Positions 30,371 through 38,304 of a DNA stretch of 64,000 nucleotides are shown here, one piece after another. The position numbers and the translations under genes were made by a program. Where the stretch lies: NCBI RefSeq assembly GCF_003030465.1, contig NZ_CP028339.1:1860001-1924000 (forward strand). The letters are read 5' to 3'. Position 1 is the stretch's first letter. Each line of letters opens with the position of its first letter. The notes under the pieces were generated by a model. That model made no database searches. It had not been told where the DNA came from and saw only the letters and a list, made by a program, of their open reading frames with translations. The stretch is from Thauera aromatica K172. GTDB taxonomy: Bacteria; Pseudomonadota; Gammaproteobacteria; Burkholderiales; Rhodocyclaceae.

Positions 30371-30697
30371 ATGAATGCACTGCTCGTCGGGGCCGACCGG
30401 CTCGGCAACATTCCTGATGTACTCCGCACTTTCGGCATCCGGATCGCCGCACATGTGAGCGGGCGCGACACCACGCATCAAAGACGGTGCGCACCGCTGC
30501 CGGCGGGGGTCGGATTGGTGATCCTGTTTACCGATTTCATCGGCCACAACGTCATGCAGCGCTTCCGCGATGCGGCCAGCCGCGAGGGGGTGATGGTGGT
30601 GTGCTGCCGGCGCTCGACTTGCGCATTGCAGCAGGCGCTGGGCAAGCGCCTGGGGGAAGCGTGTGCGGACTGCTCGGTCGCTTGCGGTCGCCGGTGA
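30371..30697 (+). CDS. DUF2325 family protein
   Basis: Small 108-residue protein of the DUF2325 family (starts MNALLVGADRLGN, with a central VILFTDFIGHNVM segment). The family has no established biochemical role. Seven cysteines are notable: C40, C78, C79, C84 and a C-terminal CX2CX3C (C98, C101, C105), which could bind metal. An AGAGG site precedes the ATG. It is divergent from fbpA and shares a region with two candidate Fur operators, which suggests an iron-linked role. That is inference. Confidence 0.8.
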   Translation: MNALLVGADRLGNIPDVLRTFGIRIAAHVSGRDTTHQRRCAPLPAGVGLVILFTDFIGHNVMQRFRDAASREGVMVVCCRRSTCALQQALGKRLGEACADCSVACGRR

Positions 30698-30714
30698 ACG
30701 TGGCGCGCAGGAGA

Positions 30715-30750
30715 GGGGGCGCAGAGAAGGGGGGCGCAGAGAAGGGGCGC
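30715..30750 (+). repeat. 15-bp tandem repeat
   Basis: GGGGGCGCAGAGAAG occurs twice in perfect tandem (30715-30729, 30730-30744), followed by a partial third unit. It lies in the non-coding stretch 30698-30780 between the DUF2325 gene and the left end of the IS1182-family element. Confidence 0.75.
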
Positions 30751-30780
30751 CGCGACGGGAGCCGGGGCGCGCCGCGGATG

Positions 30781-32304
30781 CGCTCAGAGCTTGTGAGCTT
30801 TTCGGTTATGCCCACCGAAGGGGGCGCAAGTGGGCTTGTGACCGCCGTGGCGGCCAGATGATCTGTTCAGCATAAAGGCACTCGCGTTATCTGGTTTTTC
30901 GGGTCGTTTTTCGCCGTTTCGTACGTTCAAGCCCCGATTCCGGTCACTGCAGACGCACCTTTCCCGAGGGCGAGCATCTCCGGCGCGAGGCTGGCCATAC
31001 GCATCAGGTTGTGGGCCAAGGCAAAGAACAGGACCACGCACTTGACCTTGGCCAGTCCGCGCACGCGGAACTGCTGCAGTCCCCGGTTGCGGCTTTGGGC
31101 ATTGACGCACTCGGCGGTTGCGGCGCGGTTCTTATAGATCGCCTTGGCCTCGTCGGTCCCCATGCGCGCTCGCCACGCCGCCACCGCAGGACTGTCATCC
31201 GGCTTGGGCTGGTGCGGATCCACCGTCTTGTCCTTGGCCGCCGGCACCGGCCCGTACACCGTGGTGTGCGCGCTGGCTTGTTCGACCTGCTGGTGACCCA
31301 CGAAGCCGCCATCGACCAGCCAGGCCTCGGGCGCCTGACCGCAACGCTCGCGCACCTGCTCGATCATCGGCACCATCTGACCCTGATCACTTCCCGCCGT
31401 GGCCACCTCGACGCCCACGATCACCAGCGAATCGACGTCGCTGGCCAACTGCGGGTTGTAGGCGGGCCGAAACCCGCCGTCGCCCATCTTCATGACCGTC
31501 GCCTCGGCATCGGTCGTCGAGGCGCGCGCCTGATCGGCGGCCTTGCCTTGGCGGCGCTTGATCGCTTCGAGCTCGGGCAAGCGCGCCAGCGCCTCAGCCA
31601 CCCGGGCCTCGCGCTCACGGGCCGCGCGCAGCCGTGCCGCCTGACGAGCCCGATCGGCCTTGCCCGGGTCGGCTTCGAGCTCGGCCTTGAGTTGCGCAAC
31701 CCGCTCGCGGGCCGCCTCCAGGTAGCCCGCGAGCTTGTCCTCGCGCCGGAACGATCCCGCCCCCGCGCTGGCCCGCACCCGCATGCCGTCATGCGCCACC
31801 TGGCGCAGCTTCACCACCCCGGCGTCGATCAGCGTTGCCACATTGGCGCTGAGCAACTCGTCGAGCGCCTCGCCGTGATCCTTCCGGAAGTCCGACAGCG
31901 TGTGGTAATTGACCTGCACCCCGCCGCACAACCAACGGTACGCATCATGCGCATCGGTCAGGCGCGCCACCTCGCGCGCGCTACCCACCCCGTCGAGCGT
32001 CGCGTACAGCCACAGCGACAGCAGGATCTCCGGCGCAATCGCCGCCCGACCAACCCCGCCCTCACGCACCCGGATCCGCTCATAGAAGCGCCCCAAGTCC
32101 TGCCCGGCCACATACGACCACACCAGCCGCGCCCGATGACCTTCCGGCAGCAGCGACTCGAGGTCGCTGGCGCGAAACTCCATCTGGCTGCGGTTCGGCA
32201 GAACCACGCGGGCGTGAGCTGTCATGACTGGGTTACCGGAGGGTGGCTGGAATGCAAGAATTATACCAAATGAATTGGCGGGAAATTTTCACAAACTCTC
32301 AGCG
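30781..32304 (-). mobile_element. IS1182-family insertion sequence
   Basis: About 1.5 kb with one transposase gene. Its ends show an imperfect 23-bp inverted repeat. The left end, 30781-30803, begins CGCTCAGAGCTTGTGAG. The reverse complement of the right end, 32282-32304, begins CGCTGAGAGTTTGTGA. They match at 18 of 23 positions. No convincing target duplication was found, so the exact outer boundaries are uncertain by a few bases. The right end overlaps the stop codon of the adjacent NlpC/P60 gene. Confidence 0.8.
30927..32225 (-). CDS. IS1182-family transposase
   Basis: DDE transposase of 432 residues, full length for the family. The N-terminal DUF772-type region includes EILLSLWLYATLDGVGSAREVARL. 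The catalytic half holds QVAHDGMRVRASAG and WLVDGGFVGHQQVEQA. The C-terminal DDE_Tnp_1-type region includes YKNRAATAECVNAQSRNRGL, with the usual acidic Glu. A charged Ala/Arg-rich coiled-coil-like stretch joins them. No frameshift or stop is seen, so it is potentially active. Confidence 0.95.
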   Translation of the reverse strand: MTAHARVVLPNRSQMEFRASDLESLLPEGHRARLVWSYVAGQDLGRFYERIRVREGGVGRAAIAPEILLSLWLYATLDGVGSAREVARLTDAHDAYRWLCGGVQVNYHTLSDFRKDHGEALDELLSANVATLIDAGVVKLRQVAHDGMRVRASAGAGSFRREDKLAGYLEAARERVAQLKAELEADPGKADRARQAARLRAAREREARVAEALARLPELEAIKRRQGKAADQARASTTDAEATVMKMGDGGFRPAYNPQLASDVDSLVIVGVEVATAGSDQGQMVPMIEQVRERCGQAPEAWLVDGGFVGHQQVEQASAHTTVYGPVPAAKDKTVDPHQPKPDDSPAVAAWRARMGTDEAKAIYKNRAATAECVNAQSRNRGLQQFRVRGLAKVKCVVLFFALAHNLMRMASLAPEMLALGKGASAVTGIGA

Positions 32305-32844
32305 TACGCCGAGCAGGGTGCGGGATGCGCCGAAGGTGTCGCCGTCGCCGAGCAGGCGGCGTGCGCCGTTGAAGCGCTGCGACCAGTAGCGCGAGGCGAT
32401 GTTCTCCACCCGGACTTCGCCCCCCGAAGACGGCGCATGGACGAAGCGGCCGTCGCCCAGGTAGATGCCGACGTGGGAAAAGGTGCGGCGCATCGTGTTG
32501 AAGAACACGAGATCGCCGGGCTTGAGTTCCTGGCGGCCGATGCGGTCGCCCAGCGCGGCCATTTCGCGGGCCGTGCGCGGCAGGTCGAGGCCGACCGCAT
32601 TGCGGAACGCGTTCAGCACCAAACCGCTGCAGTCGAGCCCGGTCGAGGGCGAAGTGCCGCCGAAGCGGTAGCGGATGCCGAGGTAGGAGAGCGCTTCATC
32701 GACGAGCTGCTCGGCGGCCGTGGTGTATTCATCCAGCGCCGAAACTGCGGTGGCCGCATCCTGGGTCGCCGGGCTGGCCTGGCTCGCGTGGGCGGCGGGA
32801 GGCAGCAAGAGTGCGAGGGCGAGGAGGAGGGGGCGGAAAAACAT
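32299..32844 (-). CDS. NlpC/P60 (C40) peptidoglycan endopeptidase
   Basis: Secreted cysteine peptidase that cleaves peptidoglycan peptides. The 181-residue product starts with a signal peptide (...LLPPAAHASQA) when the ATG at 32844 is used. Catalytic Cys lies in GLDCSGLV, His in FSHVGIYLG, and the third polar residue in FVHAPSSGG. The last residues GVR and the TGA stop fall within the right terminal repeat of the neighbouring IS1182-family element, so the original C-terminus may have been replaced. The catalytic domain is complete. Confidence 0.9.
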   Translation of the reverse strand: MFFRPLLLALALLLPPAAHASQASPATQDAATAVSALDEYTTAAEQLVDEALSYLGIRYRFGGTSPSTGLDCSGLVLNAFRNAVGLDLPRTAREMAALGDRIGRQELKPGDLVFFNTMRRTFSHVGIYLGDGRFVHAPSSGGEVRVENIASRYWSQRFNGARRLLGDGDTFGASRTLLGVR

Positions 32845-32955
32845 TTCGCGGAATATACGCAAGCGTTTCAGGGATGTAAATGAAAAAAGGGGCCCCGAAA
32901 GAAGTTTTCTGAACGGTTCTTCAGCGCCCCGGCCGGCGGCCTTTGGCCGGAGCAT

Positions 32956-33597
32956 TCAGAGGCTCCACTTCTGCCGGGAAGCCCGCTCGATGTCCGCGAG
33001 CGCCCGCGGGGTCGCTGCGCCGAGGGTCAGCGCGCGCGCCTGGGCAGCGAGCAGGAGCTGGGCGATCGCCCAGGCGTCACCCAGGGCATGGTGGCGCTGA
33101 AAGGTTTCGATGCCGAAGCTGTTCATCCAGTCGGCGAGGCGGGCCGGGCGCACGAACCGGTCCTGGAACAGGGCGGGCAGGACGAAGTAGAGATCGATCC
33201 ACGGCAACTCGGGAGTGATCCCGAGATGGGCCTGGAGGGCACGCTCGAGCATGCTGCGGTTGAAGCCGGCATTGAATGCGACCAGCGGCGAGTTGCCGAA
33301 GAGGCCGAACAGGCCTGCCAGGGCATCGGCCGGCGCGGGCTCGAGCGGCGCATAGTAGGCGTCCTGGGAGTGAATCAGCCCGCCATCGACCGCCAGCCCA
33401 CCGATCGCCAGCAGGCGGTCGGAAGCGAGGTCGAGTCCGGTCGCCTCGGTGTTGACGACCGCATAGCGGGTCTCGAAGTGTGGGCGGTCGAGTTCGGGCG
33501 CAGGCAGTTGCCGCCATTGCCTGAGCTGCGCTTGTGCCTGCGCGCTCAGGGGCGGGTGGTCGCCGCGCGCGACGATCAGACGCGACAGCCAGCTCAC
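32956..33597 (-). CDS. DnaQ-like 3'-5' exonuclease-fold protein with altered active site
   Basis: A 213-residue protein of the DEDDh exonuclease superfamily. Exo I reads VVNTEATGLDL where VxDTExTGL is usual, so the first Asp is Asn. Exo II reads FNAGFNRSML where FNAxFDxxFL is usual, so the second Asp is also Asn. Exo III HHALGDAWAIAQL keeps His and Asp. Two of four metal ligands are therefore changed and nuclease activity is doubtful. The GTG start at 33597 overlaps the upstream stop as GTGA. It is translationally coupled to the DUF294 gene, a pairing common in proteobacteria. Confidence 0.85.
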   Translation of the reverse strand: MSWLSRLIVARGDHPPLSAQAQAQLRQWRQLPAPELDRPHFETRYAVVNTEATGLDLASDRLLAIGGLAVDGGLIHSQDAYYAPLEPAPADALAGLFGLFGNSPLVAFNAGFNRSMLERALQAHLGITPELPWIDLYFVLPALFQDRFVRPARLADWMNSFGIETFQRHHALGDAWAIAQLLLAAQARALTLGAATPRALADIERASRQKWSL

Positions 33598-35510
33598 AGC
33601 TGATAGTCCAGCTTGAGCCGCAGTTGCAGCTTGCGCGCCTGGCGGAACGCTTCCTTCAGGATGCGGCGGTCGAGCTCGTTGAGGGTGTCGGGGTCGATGC
33701 GGTTGTCGCCCGGTGCGTCGTGCTCGGTTTCGAGGTGCTGGGCGCGCAGGCGCAGCAGCTGGATGAAGTGGAAACCGTCGATGATCGCCGCCACCTCCTC
33801 GGTGCTGACGCCCATCTTCATGCTGGCCTGGCGCAGGCGCTGCACCGTGCTGCTGGAGTCGACCCCGGTGCGCAGCGCGAGGATGCGCGCGACATCGACA
33901 AACAGGCGCGCGCCGGATTTCTTGAGATCGATGCAGCCGTCGTCCTCGAGGACGAAATCGCGGATCCGCCCGAGCGGCGGCATCACCTGCAAGGCGTTGA
34001 CCGCCATCATTCGCAGGAAGGCGGAATTGCCCTTGACCGTCTTGTTGAGCCAGCTGCGTAGCTGATCGCCGAGATGTTCGTTGCCGTACAGGACGCGGAA
34101 ATCGAAGAAGATCGAAGCATTGAGCAGGGCCTGGGGGTCGGGCTCGCGAATCCAGGCGCCGAAGCGCGATTTCCATTCCGCGGGGGTCAGGCACAGCTCG
34201 GGGTTGCTGGCCATGATGTTGCCCTTGCACAGGGGAAAGCCACAGGCGGCCAGATTGTGGTTGACCGTCCCGGCGAACGCGATCAGGCGCCGCCGGATCG
34301 GTTCGCCGTCCTGGCGCTCGGGGCAGCGCCAGATGATGCCGTTGTCCTGGTCGGTGGACAGCGTCTGCTCGTGCCGGCCTTCCGAACCGAACGCGATCCA
34401 GCCGTAGTCGATGCCGACCAGATCGTGTTCTTCGAGGGCCAGGCCGATGATGCGCCGGGTCAGGGCGTCGTTGAGCGCGGAGATGAACTGGGTGAGCTGT
34501 TCGGCGCCGATGCCCTGGGCGATCAGGTTGAGCGCGAGCTGGCGGATGTCCCTGCTCGCGCGTTGCAGCGCCGCGATGTCGGCGGCGTTCTCGATGCCGG
34601 CGCGGATCTGGCGCAGGCTGATGCGCTGCAGGGCGAACAAATCGCGCTCGGACACCACGCCCTTGAGCCGGTTTTCGGTGTCCACGACCAGCAGATGACG
34701 CACGCCATGGGTCGCCATCTCGAGTGCCGCATCGTAGGCCGAAGCGGTGGCGGCGAGCTGATGGGGGTTGGCGGTCATCAGTTCGCCGATCGGGCGGGAC
34801 AGGTCGAATCCGGCCAGGATCACCCGCGGCAGCAGGTCGCTCTGGGTGAGGATGCCGACCGGATGGCGCTCGTCATCGACGACGACCATGCATCCGAGGC
34901 GCTGCAGCTCCATCTGTTCGAGTGCGCTGCGGGTCGATGTCTCCGGCGTGACGAACACCGGCGCCTTCTTGACCAGCTGGCCGAGCGGCGTGGTCATGGT
35001 CTGCTGTTCGGCGGCACGCTGGGCGAAGGTGGTCTGCAGCTGCTGGCGGGACTGGGTCAGCAGGCTGGCGATGTACTGGGTGCAGAAGAGGTGGAACACC
35101 GGGCTCATCTGCATCAGCTGGAGGAACTCGTCGGCGCCGATCTGGTAGCAGAAACTGTCTTCGGCCGCGGTGTAGGCGTTGGTCGAGGGGCGGCGTGCCG
35201 AGATTGCGCCGATCGGAAAGCATTCACCCGGCCCCAGGGACAGGCTGGCGTATTCGGTGACGACGGCGGCGCCGGTCTGGCGTGCCTGTACCTTGCCCCG
35301 CTGGACGATGTAGAAGTGCCTCGGAACGCCCATTTCTGGCGTCAGGATATCGGTGCCGCGCGGGTGGAAGGCGAGCACGGCATGCCCGGCGAGAAAGGCC
35401 AGCGCTTCGGCCTCCATGCGGTTGAACGGGGAGAAGTTGCGCAGGAAATCCGTGCTCGCACCGACCAGCAGGTCGGTGGCAAGAGCGCCCGCCGGCTGGT
35501 CGGCGTTCAC
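33594..35510 (-). CDS. DUF294 putative nucleotidyltransferase with cNMP-binding and CBS domains
   Basis: A 638-residue cytoplasmic signalling-type protein. An N-terminal cyclic-nucleotide-binding-like domain (~1-140) is followed by two CBS domains (~160-285; HPVGILTQSDLL, RLKGVVSERDLF). A nucleotidyltransferase-like DUF294 domain follows, with GSEGRHEQTLSTDQDN, then the DUF294 C-terminal domain. The substrate is unknown. The GTG start at 35510 overlaps the PhoH-family stop (GTGA). The frame stays open far upstream inside the PhoH gene, but that part is out of family. It may sense adenylates or cNMP and modify a partner. Confidence 0.88.
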   Translation of the reverse strand: MNADQPAGALATDLLVGASTDFLRNFSPFNRMEAEALAFLAGHAVLAFHPRGTDILTPEMGVPRHFYIVQRGKVQARQTGAAVVTEYASLSLGPGECFPIGAISARRPSTNAYTAAEDSFCYQIGADEFLQLMQMSPVFHLFCTQYIASLLTQSRQQLQTTFAQRAAEQQTMTTPLGQLVKKAPVFVTPETSTRSALEQMELQRLGCMVVVDDERHPVGILTQSDLLPRVILAGFDLSRPIGELMTANPHQLAATASAYDAALEMATHGVRHLLVVDTENRLKGVVSERDLFALQRISLRQIRAGIENAADIAALQRASRDIRQLALNLIAQGIGAEQLTQFISALNDALTRRIIGLALEEHDLVGIDYGWIAFGSEGRHEQTLSTDQDNGIIWRCPERQDGEPIRRRLIAFAGTVNHNLAACGFPLCKGNIMASNPELCLTPAEWKSRFGAWIREPDPQALLNASIFFDFRVLYGNEHLGDQLRSWLNKTVKGNSAFLRMMAVNALQVMPPLGRIRDFVLEDDGCIDLKKSGARLFVDVARILALRTGVDSSSTVQRLRQASMKMGVSTEEVAAIIDGFHFIQLLRLRAQHLETEHDAPGDNRIDPDTLNELDRRILKEAFRQARKLQLRLKLDYQL

Positions 35511-36970
35511 AGGACTTCGGCCGCATGGTCGGCCAGGCGTGAGCGCTCGCCGCGCTGCAGGGTGATATGGCCGGAATGGGCCCAGCCCTTGAAACGGTCG
35601 ACGACGAAAGTCAGGCCGGACGAACCTTCGGTCAGATAAGGGGTGTCGATCTGGGCGATGTTGCCCATGCACACCACCTTGGTACCGGGGCCGGCGCGGG
35701 TGATGAGCGTTTTCATCTGTTTCGGCGTGAGGTTCTGCGCTTCGTCGATGATCAGGAACTTGTTCAGGAAAGTGCGCCCGCGCATGAAGTTCAGGCTCTT
35801 GATCTTGATCCGGCTGCGGATCAGGTCGCGCGTGGCGGCCCGCCCCCAGTCGCCGCCTTCGCCGGTGGTGCCGTTGAGCACGTCGAGGTTGTCTTCGAGC
35901 GCCCCCATCCACGGCGCCATCTTTTCTTCCTCGGTGCCGGGCAGGAAGCCGATGTCCTCGCCCACCGGGACGGTGACGCGGGTCATGATGACTTCGCTGT
36001 AGCGTTTCGACTCCAGCGTCTGGGTCAGTCCGGCGGCGAGCGTCAGCAGGGTCTTGCCGGTGCCGGCCTGGCCGAGCAGGGTGACGAAGTCGATCTCCGG
36101 GTTCATCAGCAGGTTCAGTGCACAGTTCTGCTCGCGGTTGCGCGCGGTGATTCCCCACACGTTGTTCTTGCTGTGGCTGTAATCGACCAGGGTCTCCAGC
36201 ACCACGCTGCGCCCGTCCTTTTCCTTCACCCAGGCCTGCAGCGGGTTGTCGCCGTCCTGGAAAACGAACTCGTTGACCAGCAGGTCGGGGGTGAGCGGGC
36301 CGCTGAGCCGGTAATAGGTGCGGCCTTCCTCCTTCCACGACTCCATGCCGCGGCCGTGGGTGTCCCAGAAGTCGGCCGGCAGTTCGAGGGTGCCCGAGTA
36401 CAGCAGGTCGCTGTCCTCGAGGACCTTGTCGTTGAAGTAATCCTGCGCGGCAAGGCCGAGGGCGCGGGCCTTGATGCGCATGTTGATGTCCTTGGAGACG
36501 AGGATCACCTCGCGCCCGGGGTGCTTGTCGACCAGATGCATCACCACAGCGAGGATCTGGTTGTCGCCGCGCGCAGTGGGCAGGGCCGCGGGCAGGCGCA
36601 CGTCGATCGCTTCGGTCTGCAGATGCAGGCGGCCGCTGGCCTGGCCGTGGGAGAGGGTTCCGAGCGCGATTCCGTTCTCGATGCCGTCGACGGCCGAACT
36701 GACGATCTCGTCGAGCATGCGGCTGGCCTGGCGGGTGTTGCGGGCGACTTCGCTGGTGCCCTTCTTGTTGTTGTCCAGTTCCTCCAGCGTCATGATCGGC
36801 ACGTAGAGGTCGTGTTCCTCGAAGCGGAACAGGCTGGTGGGGTCGTGCATCAGCACGTTGGTGTCGAGCACGAAGAGCTTGCAGGGGGGGAGCTTCCTGT
36901 TCGCGCTGCGCTTCGGTGTCGAAGCGCTCGCGGAAGTCGGGGCGGGGGCGGTCTTGCGGGTCGCGGGCAT
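35507..36970 (-). CDS. PIN-domain/PhoH-family ATPase
   Basis: A 487-residue protein with an N-terminal PIN nuclease-like domain (FVLDTNVLMHDPTSL, acidic residues in ILVSKDINMRIKA) and a C-terminal PhoH P-loop ATPase. Walker A is GQAGTGKTLL and Walker B is FLIIDEAQNLTPKQMKTL. The fusion is the YlaK / PhoH2 type, linked to RNA processing. The ATG at 36970 is chosen because a longer frame adds only low-complexity residues. It is first in a coupled trio with the DUF294 and DnaQ-like genes. Confidence 0.92.
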   Translation of the reverse strand: MPATRKTAPAPTSASASTPKRSANRKLPPCKLFVLDTNVLMHDPTSLFRFEEHDLYVPIMTLEELDNNKKGTSEVARNTRQASRMLDEIVSSAVDGIENGIALGTLSHGQASGRLHLQTEAIDVRLPAALPTARGDNQILAVVMHLVDKHPGREVILVSKDINMRIKARALGLAAQDYFNDKVLEDSDLLYSGTLELPADFWDTHGRGMESWKEEGRTYYRLSGPLTPDLLVNEFVFQDGDNPLQAWVKEKDGRSVVLETLVDYSHSKNNVWGITARNREQNCALNLLMNPEIDFVTLLGQAGTGKTLLTLAAGLTQTLESKRYSEVIMTRVTVPVGEDIGFLPGTEEEKMAPWMGALEDNLDVLNGTTGEGGDWGRAATRDLIRSRIKIKSLNFMRGRTFLNKFLIIDEAQNLTPKQMKTLITRAGPGTKVVCMGNIAQIDTPYLTEGSSGLTFVVDRFKGWAHSGHITLQRGERSRLADHAAEVL

Positions 36971-37020
36971 GTCGGAGCGGTCCGGTGAGGCAGCCGGGGC
37001 TGCGGAAACAGGGAATGCGG

Positions 37021-37476
37021 TTACAGCGCCTGCGCGGCGGCGAGCACTTCCTCGGCATGGCCGGGCACTTTCACGCCGCGCCACTCGCGGGCGATCTTGC
37101 CTTCGGCGTCGATCAGGAAGGTGCTGCGTTCGATGCCGCGTACCTGCTTGCCGTACATGTTCTTCAGCTTCATCACGCCGAAGGCCTCGCAGGCCGTTTC
37201 CTCTGGGTCGGAAATCAGTTCGAAGGGCAGTTCGAGCTTGGCCTTGAAATTCTCGTGGCTTTTCAGGCTGTCGCGGCTGACGCCGAACACCGTGCATCCC
37301 GCGGCGCTGAAGGCGGCGTGGAGACTGCCGAAATCGCGGGTTTCATTGGTGCAGCCCGGAGTATTGTCCTTGGGATAAAAGTAGATCACCAGCTTGCGCC
37401 CGCGCAGTGCGGACAGGGTGACGGTGTTGCCGCCGGTGGCGGAAAGGCTGAAATCGGGGGCGGGAGTCGTGCTCAA
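37021..37476 (-). CDS. bcp: Thioredoxin-dependent peroxiredoxin (BCP type)
   Basis: Reduces hydrogen and alkyl peroxides with thioredoxin. The chosen start is a TTG at 37476, because AGGAGAG lies 6 bases upstream and it gives the standard 151-residue length. No ATG gives the right N-terminus. The peroxidatic Cys is in YPKDNTPGCTNETRDF, and a further Cys is in AAGCTVFGVSRDS. The 200 bases upstream (37477-37676) show no gene. Confidence 0.93.
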   Translation of the reverse strand: MSTTPAPDFSLSATGGNTVTLSALRGRKLVIYFYPKDNTPGCTNETRDFGSLHAAFSAAGCTVFGVSRDSLKSHENFKAKLELPFELISDPEETACEAFGVMKLKNMYGKQVRGIERSTFLIDAEGKIAREWRGVKVPGHAEEVLAAAQAL

Positions 37477-37676
37477 GTCCGGTCTCTCCTGCGTAGTTAT
37501 CCTGCGTGGCCTCGGCCGCCGGATTGCCATGCGGGGCGATTTACCCGCAGTGGCAAGGGCGAGGGGGCGAGGGCGAACTCGGTCCGTGGCCAGAGTAGCC
37601 GAAGCGCGTGCGAGCTGACAATGCCCGGCGCCGTGCAGCCGTGGGCGGTGCGTGTGCAGGGGCGGCGATGGGGGCG

Positions 37677-38066
37677 TCACGCGGCTCGTTCGTGGAGCAG
37701 CGCCAAGGCTACGGTACGGCCTTCGCCGGCGAGAATGTTGTAGGTGCGGCAGGCCGCGGCGAAGTCCATGAACTCGAAGCCGATGCGCGCTTCGACCAGC
37801 GGGCGCAGCAGCGGCGGCGGCGGGAAGCGCTGGCGGCGGCCGGTGCCGACGATCAGGATCTGTGCGCCGAGCCCGGCGGCCTCGGCCAGATCGGCCTCGG
37901 TGAGGCCGGCCAGGTCGCCGCCGGCCGCCGGCGCCCAGCCGGTGACGATGCGGTTGGCCGTGAGCAGCAGGTTGCCCTCGTAGCGTTCCTTGTCGATCAT
38001 CACATGATCGTCGCCGTAACCGGTGACGACGTGGGTGTTGGTGTGGCTGTCGAGATAGAGCTTCAT
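37677..38066 (-). CDS. Mth938-like domain protein
   Basis: A 129-residue protein of the Mth938/DUF498 (NDUFAF3-like) fold, with the NRIVTGWAP and ILIVGTGRRQRFPPPPLL signatures. Its bacterial function is not established. Eukaryotic relatives assist complex I assembly. It is read alone, with about 200 empty bases on each side. Confidence 0.85.
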   Translation of the reverse strand: MKLYLDSHTNTHVVTGYGDDHVMIDKERYEGNLLLTANRIVTGWAPAAGGDLAGLTEADLAEAAGLGAQILIVGTGRRQRFPPPPLLRPLVEARIGFEFMDFAAACRTYNILAGEGRTVALALLHERAA

Positions 38067-38304
38067 GGCGTGGGTTCGGTCGGTCGGAAAAAGGCCCGGC
38101 GGAAAAAATGAATGGAGCGTGCGAGGCAGCGCGGCGTGGAAGAGGGGAAGAGAAGGAAGTGTGGAAAAGGGGAGAGGGGACGGTTCAAAGTGACGATTCA
38201 AGGTGAAATTGCCGCAGTGCGGCAGCGGGGCTAAGATAACAACCTTTTGCGGCATGGGGAAAACCTTGCCGCCCTTCATTTTCCATCACGCAGGAAAGGC
38301 GATC

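Noticed and set aside
35511-37058. An N-terminal extension of the DUF294 frame running through the PhoH gene.
   Set aside because: It is an out-of-frame reading of PhoH. The GTG at 35510 with GTGA overlap gives the normal family length.
38208-38235. A short GCCGCA/TGCGGC palindrome before alaA as a possible terminator or operator.
   Set aside because: It has a short stem, no T-run and no recognised operator. It is too weak to call.
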